Positions 19,399 through 29,433 are shown, numbered from the stretch's first letter. The stretch: 64,000 bases of DNA from Halegenticoccus soli (GCF_002844195.1 NZ_PEND01000005.1:372001-436000), one strand, 5' to 3'. The notes: generated from the letters alone by a model not told the origin. Translations and numbers: made by a program.

Positions 19399-20829
19399 TC
19401 ACTGGATCACACCTCCGTCGATCTGGGAGATCCAGTTGCTTCCGTTCCAAACCGCCAGTGCGAGGGGGTAGCCGCCGCTTCCGTCGTGGATTCCTTTATC
19501 ACCATCGTAGAGGCCCTCTATGCCGCGCAAATCGGTCGGTGCGATATCGCCGTGATTGCGAAGCCGCAGAACGTCCGAAGTTGTATTGACGAACTGCGTG
19601 CCGTCAAGCCCGAGGTGCGAAGACCGATAAAGGTCTACGTCGCGGGCGTTTGTGACGTAAACGAAGGCGTCTTCGTAGTTCTGGTACGTCGAGTTTGCGA
19701 CGCTCACGTTCGGAGCGTTAGCGATGGCGATGCCTCGGAATCCTTTGGTTCGTCCGTTCGGTGCGTTCTGAGGGTAATTCCCCCGGAAGTAACAGTCGAG
19801 AAGTGCGAGATCCGGTGAGGTTTCGCCGACGAATACTTCCTGCGGATATTGCGAGCTCATCCCGTTCCCCTCCAAATACGTATTATATATGCCCTGTACT
19901 GCTCCAGAGCGAGCGTCGATACCGGACGAACCGTTGTACTGTACCGTACCGCCGTGAAAACTTGAGGAAAACCCTCGGAGCAGAACGCCGGGTAGATTGT
20001 TCCCGTCGTACAGGCCACAGTAGAGCGCGTGACAGCCAAAAAAGGTGGTACTGTGCGGGCGCGCGCCCGGATCCAACCTGAATCCGACACCGCGACAGGC
20101 CCAGGCCATACAGTCGATGAAGTTAACTCCGAAGGTACCTCTAAATTCACCGTCTGGTGAGGTATACCCCTCGACCTGAACACCGTGCGACCGATTTTCA
20201 AAGAAAATCAGTCCGCGGTATGTCGAGTATGGAACGCCCTGAACGCGGAGTCCGATGTTACCACCGATAATCTTGAGATCTTGTATAAGTGCCCGATTAC
20301 GGTAGTCGCGCTGGCCACTGCCGAGCACTTCGATGACGTTGGCGTCCACGCCCGTTGCGTCGATCACTGAACCGGCGGGGTGCCCGCCGGTCAACGAGAT
20401 CTTCTTCTGGGTGAGATCGAGTTGGATCGGGAACTGTTCGCCGGCGGTCTGTGCATCATACGATCCGTGGACGTAGATTGTATCGCCGTTTTCGGCCGCG
20501 GCGATAGCCTCCTGTATCGTGTTGTAGCCGTTCGGTGAGCCGACGACGAGTCGGCCCCCGACGTTCATCTCGTCCGGCCCATATACGAGGCGCGCCCCGC
20601 CGGTGTCGGTCTGCTGTGTCTCAACCTGGGGAGAGACGTTGTTGCTTCGATCTCTCCGCGTAACGGACGCGCCGAAGGCCCCAGCGCTAAGAGCGCCGAG
20701 GAAGCTCCGTCGAGACCACTCTTCGGATTCGGTCTGATCCCTCTCTGGAGCGTTGATGAAGCGATCGGCCACATCGTCTTCGGCCTGTTCCTCTCCGATT
20801 GATTTTCTTCCGTTTCTGTTTGTCTTCAA
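19399..20829 (-). CDS. Tat-exported right-handed beta-helix protein (pair A, upstream member)
   Basis: 476 residues from a TTG at 20829; a GTG at codon 20 is the alternative, and both retain the leader. An acidic lead-in precedes SRRSFLGALSAGAFGAS, a Tat signal. The body repeats the module GARLVYGPDEMNVGGRLVVG, then GYNTIQEAIAAAENGD, then beta-helix coils, and ends in LAVWNGSNWISQIDGGVI. Its closest relative in the window is the gene at 32634, so this gene and its leaderless neighbour form a duplicated cassette. Probable surface or secreted protein. Confidence 0.82.
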   Translation of the reverse strand: MKTNRNGRKSIGEEQAEDDVADRFINAPERDQTESEEWSRRSFLGALSAGAFGASVTRRDRSNNVSPQVETQQTDTGGARLVYGPDEMNVGGRLVVGSPNGYNTIQEAIAAAENGDTIYVHGSYDAQTAGEQFPIQLDLTQKKISLTGGHPAGSVIDATGVDANVIEVLGSGQRDYRNRALIQDLKIIGGNIGLRVQGVPYSTYRGLIFFENRSHGVQVEGYTSPDGEFRGTFGVNFIDCMAWACRGVGFRLDPGARPHSTTFFGCHALYCGLYDGNNLPGVLLRGFSSSFHGGTVQYNGSSGIDARSGAVQGIYNTYLEGNGMSSQYPQEVFVGETSPDLALLDCYFRGNYPQNAPNGRTKGFRGIAIANAPNVSVANSTYQNYEDAFVYVTNARDVDLYRSSHLGLDGTQFVNTTSDVLRLRNHGDIAPTDLRGIEGLYDGDKGIHDGSGGYPLALAVWNGSNWISQIDGGVIQ

Positions 20830-21017
20830 TGCAAGTTATTCTGTAATTCTATACACTGTTTGTTATTGTTTTAATATATTATATTATTCTATCTCTACTC
20901 CTGGAGAAATTGAACTCTAACAGCCTATAACTTGTTGTTGTTTTTGATTAGTGTATGAATTAATTAATAAAATTCTCTAAGAAATATTATTAAATTTAGG
21001 AATTTACGGGTTAGACG

Positions 21018-23057
21018 ATGATGGGTGAATTAACTCGTAGGAAGATACTGAAAAGAGCCGCTGGAGTGGGCACAATCGCCATAGGAAGCCGAAGCGTGGA
21101 GGCCGATAGCACACCCCAGCCGGATCGACTTATAATTGGAACTGCGACGGAGAGGGCGATGGAGGCGGTTCAGACCGAAGCAGCTGCGGTCCATCAAACG
21201 CTCGACTTCGGCCGAATCGGCGGAGCTGTCGTCGGGACCTTCCCCTCCGAGAGCTGTAGTATGCTCAGTAGCCGTAGCGACGTCCGCTACGTCGAGCCGG
21301 ACGGGATTCTCGAGGCGACGGGGCACGGCTCCAGCGGAACCCAGACCATTCCCTGGGGCGTCGATCGGATCGACGCCGACGAGGTGCACCACGACGGCTA
21401 CACCGGGAGGGGCGCGGACATCGCCATCATCGACACTGGCATCGACTCGGATCACCCCGACCTTCAGGCGAATCTCGGGGCTGGAAACGCGTACGTGCCG
21501 TGCGGAACAACCGTTTCGGGCGAACCGTGCACGCAGTCCAACGGCAACGACTGTCTCCAGCCCTGGGACGACGACAACGATCACGGCACGCACGTTGCCG
21601 GCACCGCTGACGCGGTGAACAACGCCGAGGGCGTCGTCGGCGTCAGCACCAGAGCGACCCTCCACGCGCTGAAAGCGCTCGATTGCAACGGACAGGGGTA
21701 CTACTCGGACGTCGCCGCCGCAATCGTCTACACCGCCGACCAAGGGTGGGAGGTCGCCAACTTGAGCTTGGGCGGCGACGTCGGCTCGCAGACGGTTCAC
21801 GACGCCTGTAAGTACGCATACCGCAACGGCGTGCTGCTGGTTGCGGCCGCCGGCAACGACGGGTGCGAAGGCTGCGTCGACTACCCGGCCGCCTACCCCG
21901 AGGTGATCGCGGTGAGTGCAACGACGCGAAATGACGCGGTCGCGTCGTTCTCCTCGACGGGCCCCCAGATCGAACTCGCCGCGCCAGGCGCCGAGATCTA
22001 CTCCACCGTCGCCGGCGGGTACGCCACCTTCTCGGGAACGTCGATGGCGGCACCGCACGTCGCGGGCGCGGGCGCGCAGCTGATGGTGGTCGGGTTCAAC
22101 AACGCGAACAACGTTACGTACGACGAGAGCGGCGAGCTCTCCCAGGACAGCTACGAGAATCCCGACGGTGCCCGCGGTCGCCTCCGCCAGACGGCGGAAG
22201 ATCTCGATCTGCCCGCTAGCGCCCAGGGGTACGGATTAGTCGACGTCGAGGCCGCGCTCGCGATCGGCGAAAGCGGCACCGTCTCGGTCGATCAGCCGGA
22301 CCGAAACACGTGGCGTACCGTCTCGCTCAGGGGAGCCTATGACGATCCTGTTGTGATCATGAAGCCGGTCTCCTACAATGGTGTTCACCCTGCTCATGTG
22401 AGGCTTCGGAACGTCCAAAGCGAGAGTTTTGAATTTCAGATCGAAGAGTGGGCGTATCAGGACGGTAAGCACGTACAAGAAACGATCCAGTATATCGTCA
22501 TGGAATCCAGCACGTACGTTTCATCGGCTGGTAACAGGATTGAAGTAGGAACGATGACGACAAATCATCAGTTTACTGAACGTAATTTCACCCAGAACTT
22601 CACTACTAAGCCAGTTATTTTCGCCCAGTCGCAGACTCACAACGGTCCATACCCAATAGCCGTTCGTCAACGGAACACTTCGAGCACTAGCACCGAGATC
22701 CGCCTGCAAGAAGAAGAAGGGTTAGATGGGATTCATGTGAGCGAGACGGTAGGATACATGGCAATTGAACCGGGCGTGTTCAATATTAACGGTACACAAT
22801 TCGAAGTCGGACGAACGCCTGACGCTGTGACTGACACCTGGTACAATATTTCATTCACAGAAAGCTACGAAACACCTCTGTTCCTGGCCGATTTACAGAC
22901 GTTTGACGGATCGGATACAGCAACCCTTCGATATCGAAACCTCTCTAGCTCTGGAGTAGAAATTTCCGTCCAGGAAGAACAAAGTAGAGATACGGAAACA
23001 CAGCATACGACGGAGGTAGTAGGATATGGAGTAATTGAAACAGGTGGTCTCATATAG
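21018..23057 (+). CDS. Halolysin-type subtilisin protease (S8) with three C-terminal repeats
   Basis: A 679-residue protein. The Tat leader is LTRRKILKRAAGVGTIAIG. A propeptide (about 35-105) is followed by the catalytic domain with Asp139 (IIDTGIDSDH), His189 (DHGTHVAGT) and Ser342 (FSGTSMAAPHVAGA). Cysteines in the VPCGTTVSGEPC loop may form disulfides. From about residue 430, three related ~80-residue beta-rich repeats follow, with cores such as QTHNGPYPIAVRQRN and a closing ETVGYMAIEPG. Extracellular protease; the repeats may bind surface glycan or mediate secretion. The catalytic half is GC-rich and the repeat half clearly AT-richer, suggesting a mosaic origin. Confidence 0.92.
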   Translation: MMGELTRRKILKRAAGVGTIAIGSRSVEADSTPQPDRLIIGTATERAMEAVQTEAAAVHQTLDFGRIGGAVVGTFPSESCSMLSSRSDVRYVEPDGILEATGHGSSGTQTIPWGVDRIDADEVHHDGYTGRGADIAIIDTGIDSDHPDLQANLGAGNAYVPCGTTVSGEPCTQSNGNDCLQPWDDDNDHGTHVAGTADAVNNAEGVVGVSTRATLHALKALDCNGQGYYSDVAAAIVYTADQGWEVANLSLGGDVGSQTVHDACKYAYRNGVLLVAAAGNDGCEGCVDYPAAYPEVIAVSATTRNDAVASFSSTGPQIELAAPGAEIYSTVAGGYATFSGTSMAAPHVAGAGAQLMVVGFNNANNVTYDESGELSQDSYENPDGARGRLRQTAEDLDLPASAQGYGLVDVEAALAIGESGTVSVDQPDRNTWRTVSLRGAYDDPVVIMKPVSYNGVHPAHVRLRNVQSESFEFQIEEWAYQDGKHVQETIQYIVMESSTYVSSAGNRIEVGTMTTNHQFTERNFTQNFTTKPVIFAQSQTHNGPYPIAVRQRNTSSTSTEIRLQEEEGLDGIHVSETVGYMAIEPGVFNINGTQFEVGRTPDAVTDTWYNISFTESYETPLFLADLQTFDGSDTATLRYRNLSSSGVEISVQEEQSRDTETQHTTEVVGYGVIETGGLI

Positions 23058-24103
23058 CGAGTACTTCGCAAATCAGATGGTGGAAATACTATCACATCAT
23101 AGGCACAAGACGGTTCTCTATCAGATTTTTCGAAGAATCGGGATCTCATCGAACAGACGGGTTTACTTGTGTCTCTTTCCTTAGCGTTACCCGCGAGCAT
23201 ACAAATGGTTTTAATACTATATCAGTAGCTCCCTGGCCGCCTCCGCTAGTATCGAATACGTAGGATCCAGTTCCGCACAGTACAAATTTTATCTGTTGTA
23301 ACGTCAGTCAATCGAATGTGCCTGCAGGATAGTCTAAAATATCATTATATTTTTCGTCCAGAGACACAGAGACAGAGAGGAAAACTGGCACGTCCAAATA
23401 GAGCCCTCATGTGAAATTTGAGGAGACAGGGCTTCTGTGGATAATATCTGTAGTTTTATAATTTGAAGAAGCCCGAATTGTCTCCCTCAAACGTCAGTTC
23501 TATGTTTAGGATGAATTTCGCAGTGGCCGCGTCGAATCACCGAATCGATGCAGGCACCTCGTCGGGGTATTACACATCTACACCTACACGGCCCCACAAT
23601 GAGAGGAACAGTGGTGTCTCGAACGAAGCAAGCGTGACCCGCCGTGTGAATCCTGTGTTCGCCTTTTCCGGATCGGTTTCTACATCGTCTATCATTATTA
23701 TTTTCTGATCACACCATGGGCAACGATACTTTCCCAGCTTAGACAGCTGAAAATGGCTGTGCATTATTCGCATATAATTGTACAAGTCAGAGAAGGGGTT
23801 TGCACAAGCCTCCAACGAGACATGCGGCTGTAACCTACATGGTTGTCTGTTGAGTGGAGTCCACACTTACTCTGATTTAAAGAGGGCTTCCATGGTTCCG
23901 GCAGAATACACAACTGCCAAGAATATTTGATAGAGGAGGTGAAACGAAAAGGAGCCGATACCAAAACCGAGTATCACAACTAATGAAACAGTCTCTATAG
24001 CCGTATTTAATAATATTGTTGGGAGACTCGTCTGCAAACCACATAAATATCTCCGGAGATGACCTCGATGGTTTTTAGTTGGAGCTGAACATTGCTTCAC
24101 GTT
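23058..24103. other. 1-kb gap, mostly degenerate sequence
   Basis: No secure gene. On the minus strand, a weak frame starting at 23866 (GTG) or at an internal ATG contains KYRCPWCDQKIIMIDD, a CxxC knuckle. A second minus frame ending at 23867 has a hydrophobic stretch (ILLNTAIETVSLVVILGFGI). Both could be remnants of small genes; codon use and length do not support firm calls. Confidence 0.4.
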
Positions 24104-25843
24104 ATGAGAAAGGTGAAAATAGCCGCAACCCTTGCCACAGTATGTTTCTCTGCGGGGATACTCGGCACTCACACGACGGGGATGCTCTATCCGTGGCACC
24201 CTCTTGGTGCGATTGGTGCAGGACTTTCTCTGATCTGGGGGATCTGGGCTGTTCGGACGCGTCGAGAGGGTCTTGCGGTGGTAGTCCTTGCAGGCCTCTT
24301 AGCAGTCGGATATCGGGTCTATTCGTTTGCATTCCCATCGAGCCTCATGGGGTTTGATCCGGATGCTCATGCGGTTCGGAGTCAGATTATCATACAGAAT
24401 GGCGGAACAGAGCAGCTCATTGGATTGTTTTACTCAGAAGCTGTATTGTTCCACGTCCTTGGGGCTGAGACCGCACTTATCACAGGTCTCCCAATCGATA
24501 CTGCCTTTGGGATCTTTCCGCTCACGATTGGCGTTGGTGTTGTCGTCTTCGCGGCGACATTGACGAACCAACTTCAGCGATCGTGGGGTGTTAGTGGGGA
24601 GGCCGTGGGTAAGGCGATTGCCGTAGCGGCGGTGGTCGCAGCGGTCGGGGGATCAACAATTCGCTACGCGACTATGCCTATCCCTACCACCCTATCTGCC
24701 CTTCTCCTCGCGAGCTTTGTTTCTGTATTCATCGTTTATCGAGAAACTGGGTTTGATATCCGGCCCTTTATTATCCTTGCAGGACTGGTCGCTGCGCTCG
24801 TTTACCTTCATAAAGTCTCTGTGCTGATTGCGTTTGGAATAGTTATCTTCCTAACCTTGCTTTGGAGTGTCGATTGGTGGATCACGTCACGTTCCCCGGC
24901 GTCGTACGTCTCTGGACCAGTAATCGGACTACTGGGCGTGATCATCTCTGTGCAGTGGCTGTTTGTTACCGAATACATTAACCCCTATACAGGCGTTGTG
25001 GTGATTCTCGCTGCGCTAACGAATGCAGATTTGTCACTGCTTTCCCAGACGCCAACATATACAGCTGCGACAAAGTACACGGTCCCGCTGTGGCGTACAG
25101 TCCTGAATTCGAGTTTCATTCCGTTCATCCTCGGAGCGGGCGGAGTAGCGTGGCTTAGTCTCTTTACCCGTCGCCGTGGCGACGTGCCGACGCGTGCAGT
25201 CCTCGCTGCGGCAGCAGTAACAGTTGGATTTGCACTCCCAGGCTTGGCTATTAGCGCCGCCCCAGGTTTTCGTCGCCAATTCGCGATGGCGAGCGTGTTC
25301 GTCGCCGTTCTTATCGGTATTGTTTGTACTCGCGCGTGGGCACCATGGTCTTCGTCGACAGCCGGTCGTGAACGAGTGGTTAGCGTATTGTTAGTTAGCG
25401 TTGTTGCTGTGATCATCGTCACGCAACTTCTCTCCCCACTTGCGACTCCGGACCATCCGGACATGCATCGCCAGTACCTGACTGAAGCGGAGGTCGACGC
25501 AAAACACTTCTCAAATCAGCATGTTGGTGACCTTGTTCATGCTGAGATGTATTACGCAGATGAGGTTGTGGATTTTCCACGCGCGGCACGAGGGGGCGCG
25601 GTTCATCAACAAACAGTGCCAAACCCTCAGTGGCGACCCGGTCTAATGAGCATTGAATTACTGAATGCGACGCTCATTGAGCAAGAGTATGAATACGTTG
25701 CCGTGCGACCGAAAGTCGAGATTTATCGGCTTGTAGGCGGGCGGTATCTCTTGGAGTGGGAACCGGAGCGCGAGTTAGACAGCAATTATCACCGAGTATA
25801 TGTAAATCGAGACGTCAATATCTATCGTCAGGCGAGCGATTGA
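24104..25843 (+). CDS. Polytopic membrane protein, GT-C glycosyltransferase-like
   Basis: 579 residues from the ATG at 24104. About 10-12 membrane segments fill residues 5-435, and a ~140-residue extracytoplasmic domain forms the C-terminus. GFDPDAHAVRSQ in the first outer loop resembles the acidic catalytic motif of GT-C enzymes that use polyprenyl-phosphate sugars (oligosaccharyltransferase/ArnT-like). The fold call rests on topology plus this motif. A role in surface glycosylation fits the region. It could instead be a non-enzymatic membrane protein. Confidence 0.6.
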   Translation: MRKVKIAATLATVCFSAGILGTHTTGMLYPWHPLGAIGAGLSLIWGIWAVRTRREGLAVVVLAGLLAVGYRVYSFAFPSSLMGFDPDAHAVRSQIIIQNGGTEQLIGLFYSEAVLFHVLGAETALITGLPIDTAFGIFPLTIGVGVVVFAATLTNQLQRSWGVSGEAVGKAIAVAAVVAAVGGSTIRYATMPIPTTLSALLLASFVSVFIVYRETGFDIRPFIILAGLVAALVYLHKVSVLIAFGIVIFLTLLWSVDWWITSRSPASYVSGPVIGLLGVIISVQWLFVTEYINPYTGVVVILAALTNADLSLLSQTPTYTAATKYTVPLWRTVLNSSFIPFILGAGGVAWLSLFTRRRGDVPTRAVLAAAAVTVGFALPGLAISAAPGFRRQFAMASVFVAVLIGIVCTRAWAPWSSSTAGRERVVSVLLVSVVAVIIVTQLLSPLATPDHPDMHRQYLTEAEVDAKHFSNQHVGDLVHAEMYYADEVVDFPRAARGGAVHQQTVPNPQWRPGLMSIELLNATLIEQEYEYVAVRPKVEIYRLVGGRYLLEWEPERELDSNYHRVYVNRDVNIYRQASD

Positions 25844-26037
25844 TAACACTAGAGTCATAATGCTACTTTATAAGTGGTTTCACATAGCTTTTTTCTCAGG
25901 GGTAAAGCCGATGGATAAATCTGCTAGCTTTTAGAATGGTGTCCCTCTCTAAGATTTTACCCTCATTGCGGCTCTTCACGTTGCCGAGTCAAGATTCATA
26001 CTCTATGGAGCCCAATTTGCGTAGGGTGCTCCTTGAT

Positions 26038-26045
26038 CCCCCATT
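26038..26045. repeat. Target-site duplication, left copy
   Basis: The octamer CCCCCATT immediately left of the IS6-type element is repeated at 26788-26795. Eight-base duplications are standard for the IS6 family. Confidence 0.75.
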
Positions 26046-26787
26046 GGGGCACTGTCTAGTTAAGCAGTTTGAGAAGGCGAGGAGTTCATGCGGTGAGTGT
26101 CCATGTCACTACAAGAACTCCTCGCTGAAACGTTGGACGGGGAAGCGTTTCAGTGTTGGGAGCGAGAGCGGACGGCGACGCCCGTCAGGGCGTTCGCCGT
26201 CCGCCTCCACGCAGCTGGGCATTCACTCCGGGAAACAGCCGCTATCTTAGCGCTCCTCAACGTGGATCGCTCGCACCAGGCGATTTGGCAGTGGAAAGAA
26301 CGGTTGGCCGACAGCAGATGCGACCCGCGTCGGCGACGCCGACGCGGGTCGCTGTCGACGAAACCGCTGTCCAGATCGACGGTGAATGGCACTGGGTGTA
26401 CGCCGCCATCGATGTCACAACAAAGTTACTGCTGGACATCGAGCTGTTCAGCCGTCGTGGCACCGATCCTGCTGCCGCATTTCTCCAGGGATTGACCGAG
26501 AAACACGACCTCTCGGAGGCCGTGTTTCTCGTCGATGGCTATGGCTATCTGACTGCCCTCTCTCGTGTCGGAGTGAGCGGTCGGCTAGACTATTCGCTCC
26601 GAAACCATGTCGAACGGTGGTTTCAGACCCTCAAAGTGCGGACTGACCGCTTCCATACGAGCTGGGTGGGCAGTCGGTCGGCTGTGAGACGCTGGCTCCA
26701 GCAGTTCAAACGCTATTACAACCACGATCGACCGCATCAAGCACTCAACGGACGAACGCCTGCGGAGGTTATCTAGACAGTGCCCCC
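26046..26787 (+). mobile_element. IS6-family insertion sequence
   Basis: Bounded by near-perfect terminal inverted repeats (GGGGCACTGTCTAG at 26046-26059, and its complement at 26773-26786) and flanked by an 8-base direct repeat. It contains one transposase gene split by a frameshift. Intact ends and duplication point to a fairly recent insertion, although the transposase is not a single frame. Confidence 0.88.
26103..26776 (+). pseudogene. IS6-family transposase, frameshifted
   Basis: The N-terminal part reads from the ATG at 26103 (MSLQELLAETLDGEAFQCWE, then RLHAAGHSLRETAAILALLN with the HTH, then WKERLADS). Coding continues in the -1 frame from about 26315 with RVAVDETAVQIDGEWHWVYA (first DDE Asp), DIELFSRRGTDPAAAF, then VDGYGYLTAL and the terminal RRWLQQFKRYYNHDRPHQAL. 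The frame change falls within a palindrome of two 15-base arms around one base (about 26319-26349). Either a one-base loss inactivated the gene or a -1 ribosomal shift joins the halves; the former is more likely. Confidence 0.85.
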
Positions 26788-27089
26788 CCCCCATTGTTTC
26801 ACGTAAGTTGAGTCAGATTAAATGTGTGCGGACGTATGCACTCAAACTGTCTCCACCTCTGAGAATAAACGTATGTTGTTCAGCTGGGTGGGTCAGATGA
26901 AAGTGGAGGTGACTGTGTTTGATATGCACTTTACTGTGTATCTCGGTGAAGCTCACTTTCGTTGTCTGATAGACAATTTGAGATCTCGGCGCTGTTGTGC
27001 GTATCCTGCCAGACCTGATTTCGGGGAAGAGCTCTAGGAACCATGCGAAACAGTTGGTTGATTGATCTAGCGCCTAGTTTGAAAATGAA
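26788..27089. other. Intergenic, right target duplication then no gene
   Basis: Positions 26788-26795 are the right copy of the IS6 target duplication. The rest, to the end of the beta-helix gene, has only a weak 71-codon frame at 26822 without recognisable features. Confidence 0.45.
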
Positions 27090-28844
27090 TTACACTGTCC
27101 AAGCATCTTGCCATACTTCCCCGTTGTGAATGCGCTTACCGCGTTTTCCAGTTTCCGTGTTCGTCCCGTCATCAAGATACTCAGTCCCATTTATAGGATT
27201 TGCCGGAACGATAGGTGAGTAATCATTACCATTCTTGGCCTCATTGTGGAGTGTTCGTACGTATTTTCGGATGTTAACATCGGTGGGGAAGACAATATCT
27301 TTGAAATCATTATTCTGGAAATAATTATTCCGAATAACCGAATCACCGCCGTACTCTGTCGCCGTGTTTTCAAACTTTAAACCGGCATTCGCCGTGTTTT
27401 CGAACCGGCAATCATCAATAACAAAATCCACAAAGTTAGCGGATGAGGCAACGGTCTCCATAGTGAATGCAACTTCTCGACTGTTATTATCGAAAACACA
27501 ATCTTTAATGGAGAGCCCACCAACCGTTCCGCCCCGGACCTGCAGTCTTCTATCACGCCCATTATACACCCGACAATCGGCTACTGTCACGTCCTTTAGC
27601 GTTGCAGCCCCTGCATTAATGAGGATCCCGACACCTGAAGCGCCCCTAACTTCACAGTCAATAAGGCGCACGCGCTCGACACTTTGATGGAATCCTCCTA
27701 TCGTGAATCCTGTTCGCCCTGGTGTAACGACTTTACATCCGTCACACCACACATCGGAGCATGGTCCATAGGTCGCGATGGTTTGGCCATGTGTCTTACC
27801 TACTTGGAACCCGCCAGCCACAGGATTGATAGCCACGCAGTCAATGAATGCACAGTCCGTCGCACCGTCTTCAATCTCAAAACAGTCAGTCGTCCAGTCA
27901 CCGGCGCGGCGTTTGTTAATGCTGATGCACTCATGAGTGTAGACGTTCTGACTGTTTACTGATATCGAGATGTCATCGTCGCCGCTAGAATCATTCAACA
28001 GACAATTATCGATACGTCCGACTGTACTGCCATCACTCACCTCAATACCGTGTCGGAACCCTCCAGTGATGGTTACATTATCAATGCAGAAACGATCACA
28101 CCCCGTCGTACCGTCACCCCGACGGGCACCGACCTTGATGCCCATCGTATCGTGCCGCTCGCTCGTCTGGGTGCGAACGCCCGCGTCAACCTTCAGGTTT
28201 CGGATCTCCCAGTCAGTGACATTCGAACACCAGACAGGCGAGGCAAGATTGGGGATACTGGAGTCAGCGTCATAGAAGAGCACCGTTTGGTCACCCGCAC
28301 CTTGAAGAATAACATTCGATTTCATTGCCAGGCAGTAGTCCTCACCGTCGGCGTCCTGGCCTTGGACGGAGAGAGTGTACGTTCCCGGTCCGAATTGGAT
28401 GACCCCTCCACCTGCGTTACTTACCTCGTCAATAGCTGACTGGATCTCATTAGTTGCCATAGACGGATCGACAATACGCTCAAATGCGTTGTAGAGCCGC
28501 TCCGTGCTTATTGATGGGGTGGGGCTAGCTACTGACCCTATCGGAGGATGAGTTACCCCTCCGTTTTCATCCTTGACACCGATTTCGCCATCATCGGTCA
28601 ACCAGTACAGTTCACCAGCCTGCATAACACTGGCATCGAACATACTCTTCGGTGCAGTGATGTAGTAGTCGCGCGTGTATTGTTGGGTAAGTTCCTCAAT
28701 GCGGCGGTCTTCGTTTGCGGTTCTTTGGTGACTGCCGGTGGTGATTCCTGAGCCCCCAGTTAGTATACCGGTCGCCATGAGAAGCTCCCGGCGGCTTAGG
28801 CGAATATTATTAGACAGAGAATCATCGTCTTTATGTTTAGCCAT
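27090..28844 (-). CDS. Tat-exported right-handed beta-helix protein
   Basis: A 584-residue protein. LSRRELLMATGILTGGSGI is a Tat leader at about 17-35. The next segment contains YWLTDDGEIGVKDENGG, a short W/DG module like those seen at protein ends elsewhere in this region. The beta helix begins near residue 145 (GGGVIQFGPGTYTL), with coils such as CDRFCIDNVTITGGFRHGIE and IDDCRFENTANAGLKFENTA. The tail EYLDDGTNTET...RIHNGEVWQDAWTV parallels the other beta-helix proteins. Secreted or cell-surface; pectate-lyase-like fold with no active site identified. Confidence 0.82.
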   Translation of the reverse strand: MAKHKDDDSLSNNIRLSRRELLMATGILTGGSGITTGSHQRTANEDRRIEELTQQYTRDYYITAPKSMFDASVMQAGELYWLTDDGEIGVKDENGGVTHPPIGSVASPTPSISTERLYNAFERIVDPSMATNEIQSAIDEVSNAGGGVIQFGPGTYTLSVQGQDADGEDYCLAMKSNVILQGAGDQTVLFYDADSSIPNLASPVWCSNVTDWEIRNLKVDAGVRTQTSERHDTMGIKVGARRGDGTTGCDRFCIDNVTITGGFRHGIEVSDGSTVGRIDNCLLNDSSGDDDISISVNSQNVYTHECISINKRRAGDWTTDCFEIEDGATDCAFIDCVAINPVAGGFQVGKTHGQTIATYGPCSDVWCDGCKVVTPGRTGFTIGGFHQSVERVRLIDCEVRGASGVGILINAGAATLKDVTVADCRVYNGRDRRLQVRGGTVGGLSIKDCVFDNNSREVAFTMETVASSANFVDFVIDDCRFENTANAGLKFENTATEYGGDSVIRNNYFQNNDFKDIVFPTDVNIRKYVRTLHNEAKNGNDYSPIVPANPINGTEYLDDGTNTETGKRGKRIHNGEVWQDAWTV

Positions 28845-29056
28845 ATACGTCGAATACGCAGCTTCTAATAAAAATTTTTCTTAATAATTATTAGAATATA
28901 ATATTGAATAGCTATTCAATTGGTTTTCTGAGATAGTATGAGGGGGCGGTGGCCAGTCAAAGTACAAGTAGTTCTCGAGATCAAGTAGTCTACAGTCAAA
29001 AGGACGACTCACCGTCTCCTTCGATTCCTCAACATTTAAGTGTGGAGAGCGGGGGT

Positions 29057-29200
29057 GTTACAAGAACTTTCAAAAGACATGTAATTTGGCTTCACGCCAC
29101 ACTACACACACTTCGCGAAACAGCAGCCACTCTCGAAGCGTTCAGTATCACTTGCTTATATGAAGCGATATCTCAACGGGTTCACTGCCTTGCTGAGCAA
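29057..29200 (+). pseudogene. Decayed IS6-type transposase N-terminal fragment
   Basis: Translation gives VIWLHATLHTLRETAATLEA followed by AISQRVHCLAEQ, which aligns with RLHAAGHSLRETAAILALLN and AIWQWKERLADS of the IS6 transposase at 26.1 kb. No DDE domain follows, so only the HTH segment of an old copy survives. Confidence 0.6.
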
Positions 29201-29361
29201 CCCCTAACCAACCATGAGCATACCGCGGCAATCTGTTGTCGACGACCGTATGTCAGCGGATTCTCATCGATAGCAATCCGTTGTTTACAAGCAAATGGGC
29301 GACTCTGAGAAGGTTCTCTAACTACATCCATCCCACAGGTTCAGAATAAAACGACTACAGA

Positions 29362-29396
29362 ACAATTCGAATCGGCGGTTCAGCGATTCGAATTGT
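29362..29396. promoter_or_regulatory. Perfect 13-base inverted repeat upstream of fibre-like gene
   Basis: ACAATTCGAATCG and its exact complement are separated by nine bases. It overlaps the GTG at 29395, which makes that codon an unlikely start, and lies 38 bases before the ATG at 29434. Operator or transcript hairpin; its role is not known. Confidence 0.5.
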
Positions 29397-29433
29397 GAAT
29401 ATTAAACCGAATCAGTCAGAGAATCAGTCTGTG

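Noticed and set aside
26097-26776. Treating the IS6 transposase as two separate genes
   Set aside because: The two frames together give one co-linear transposase; the split is a frameshift within the palindrome.
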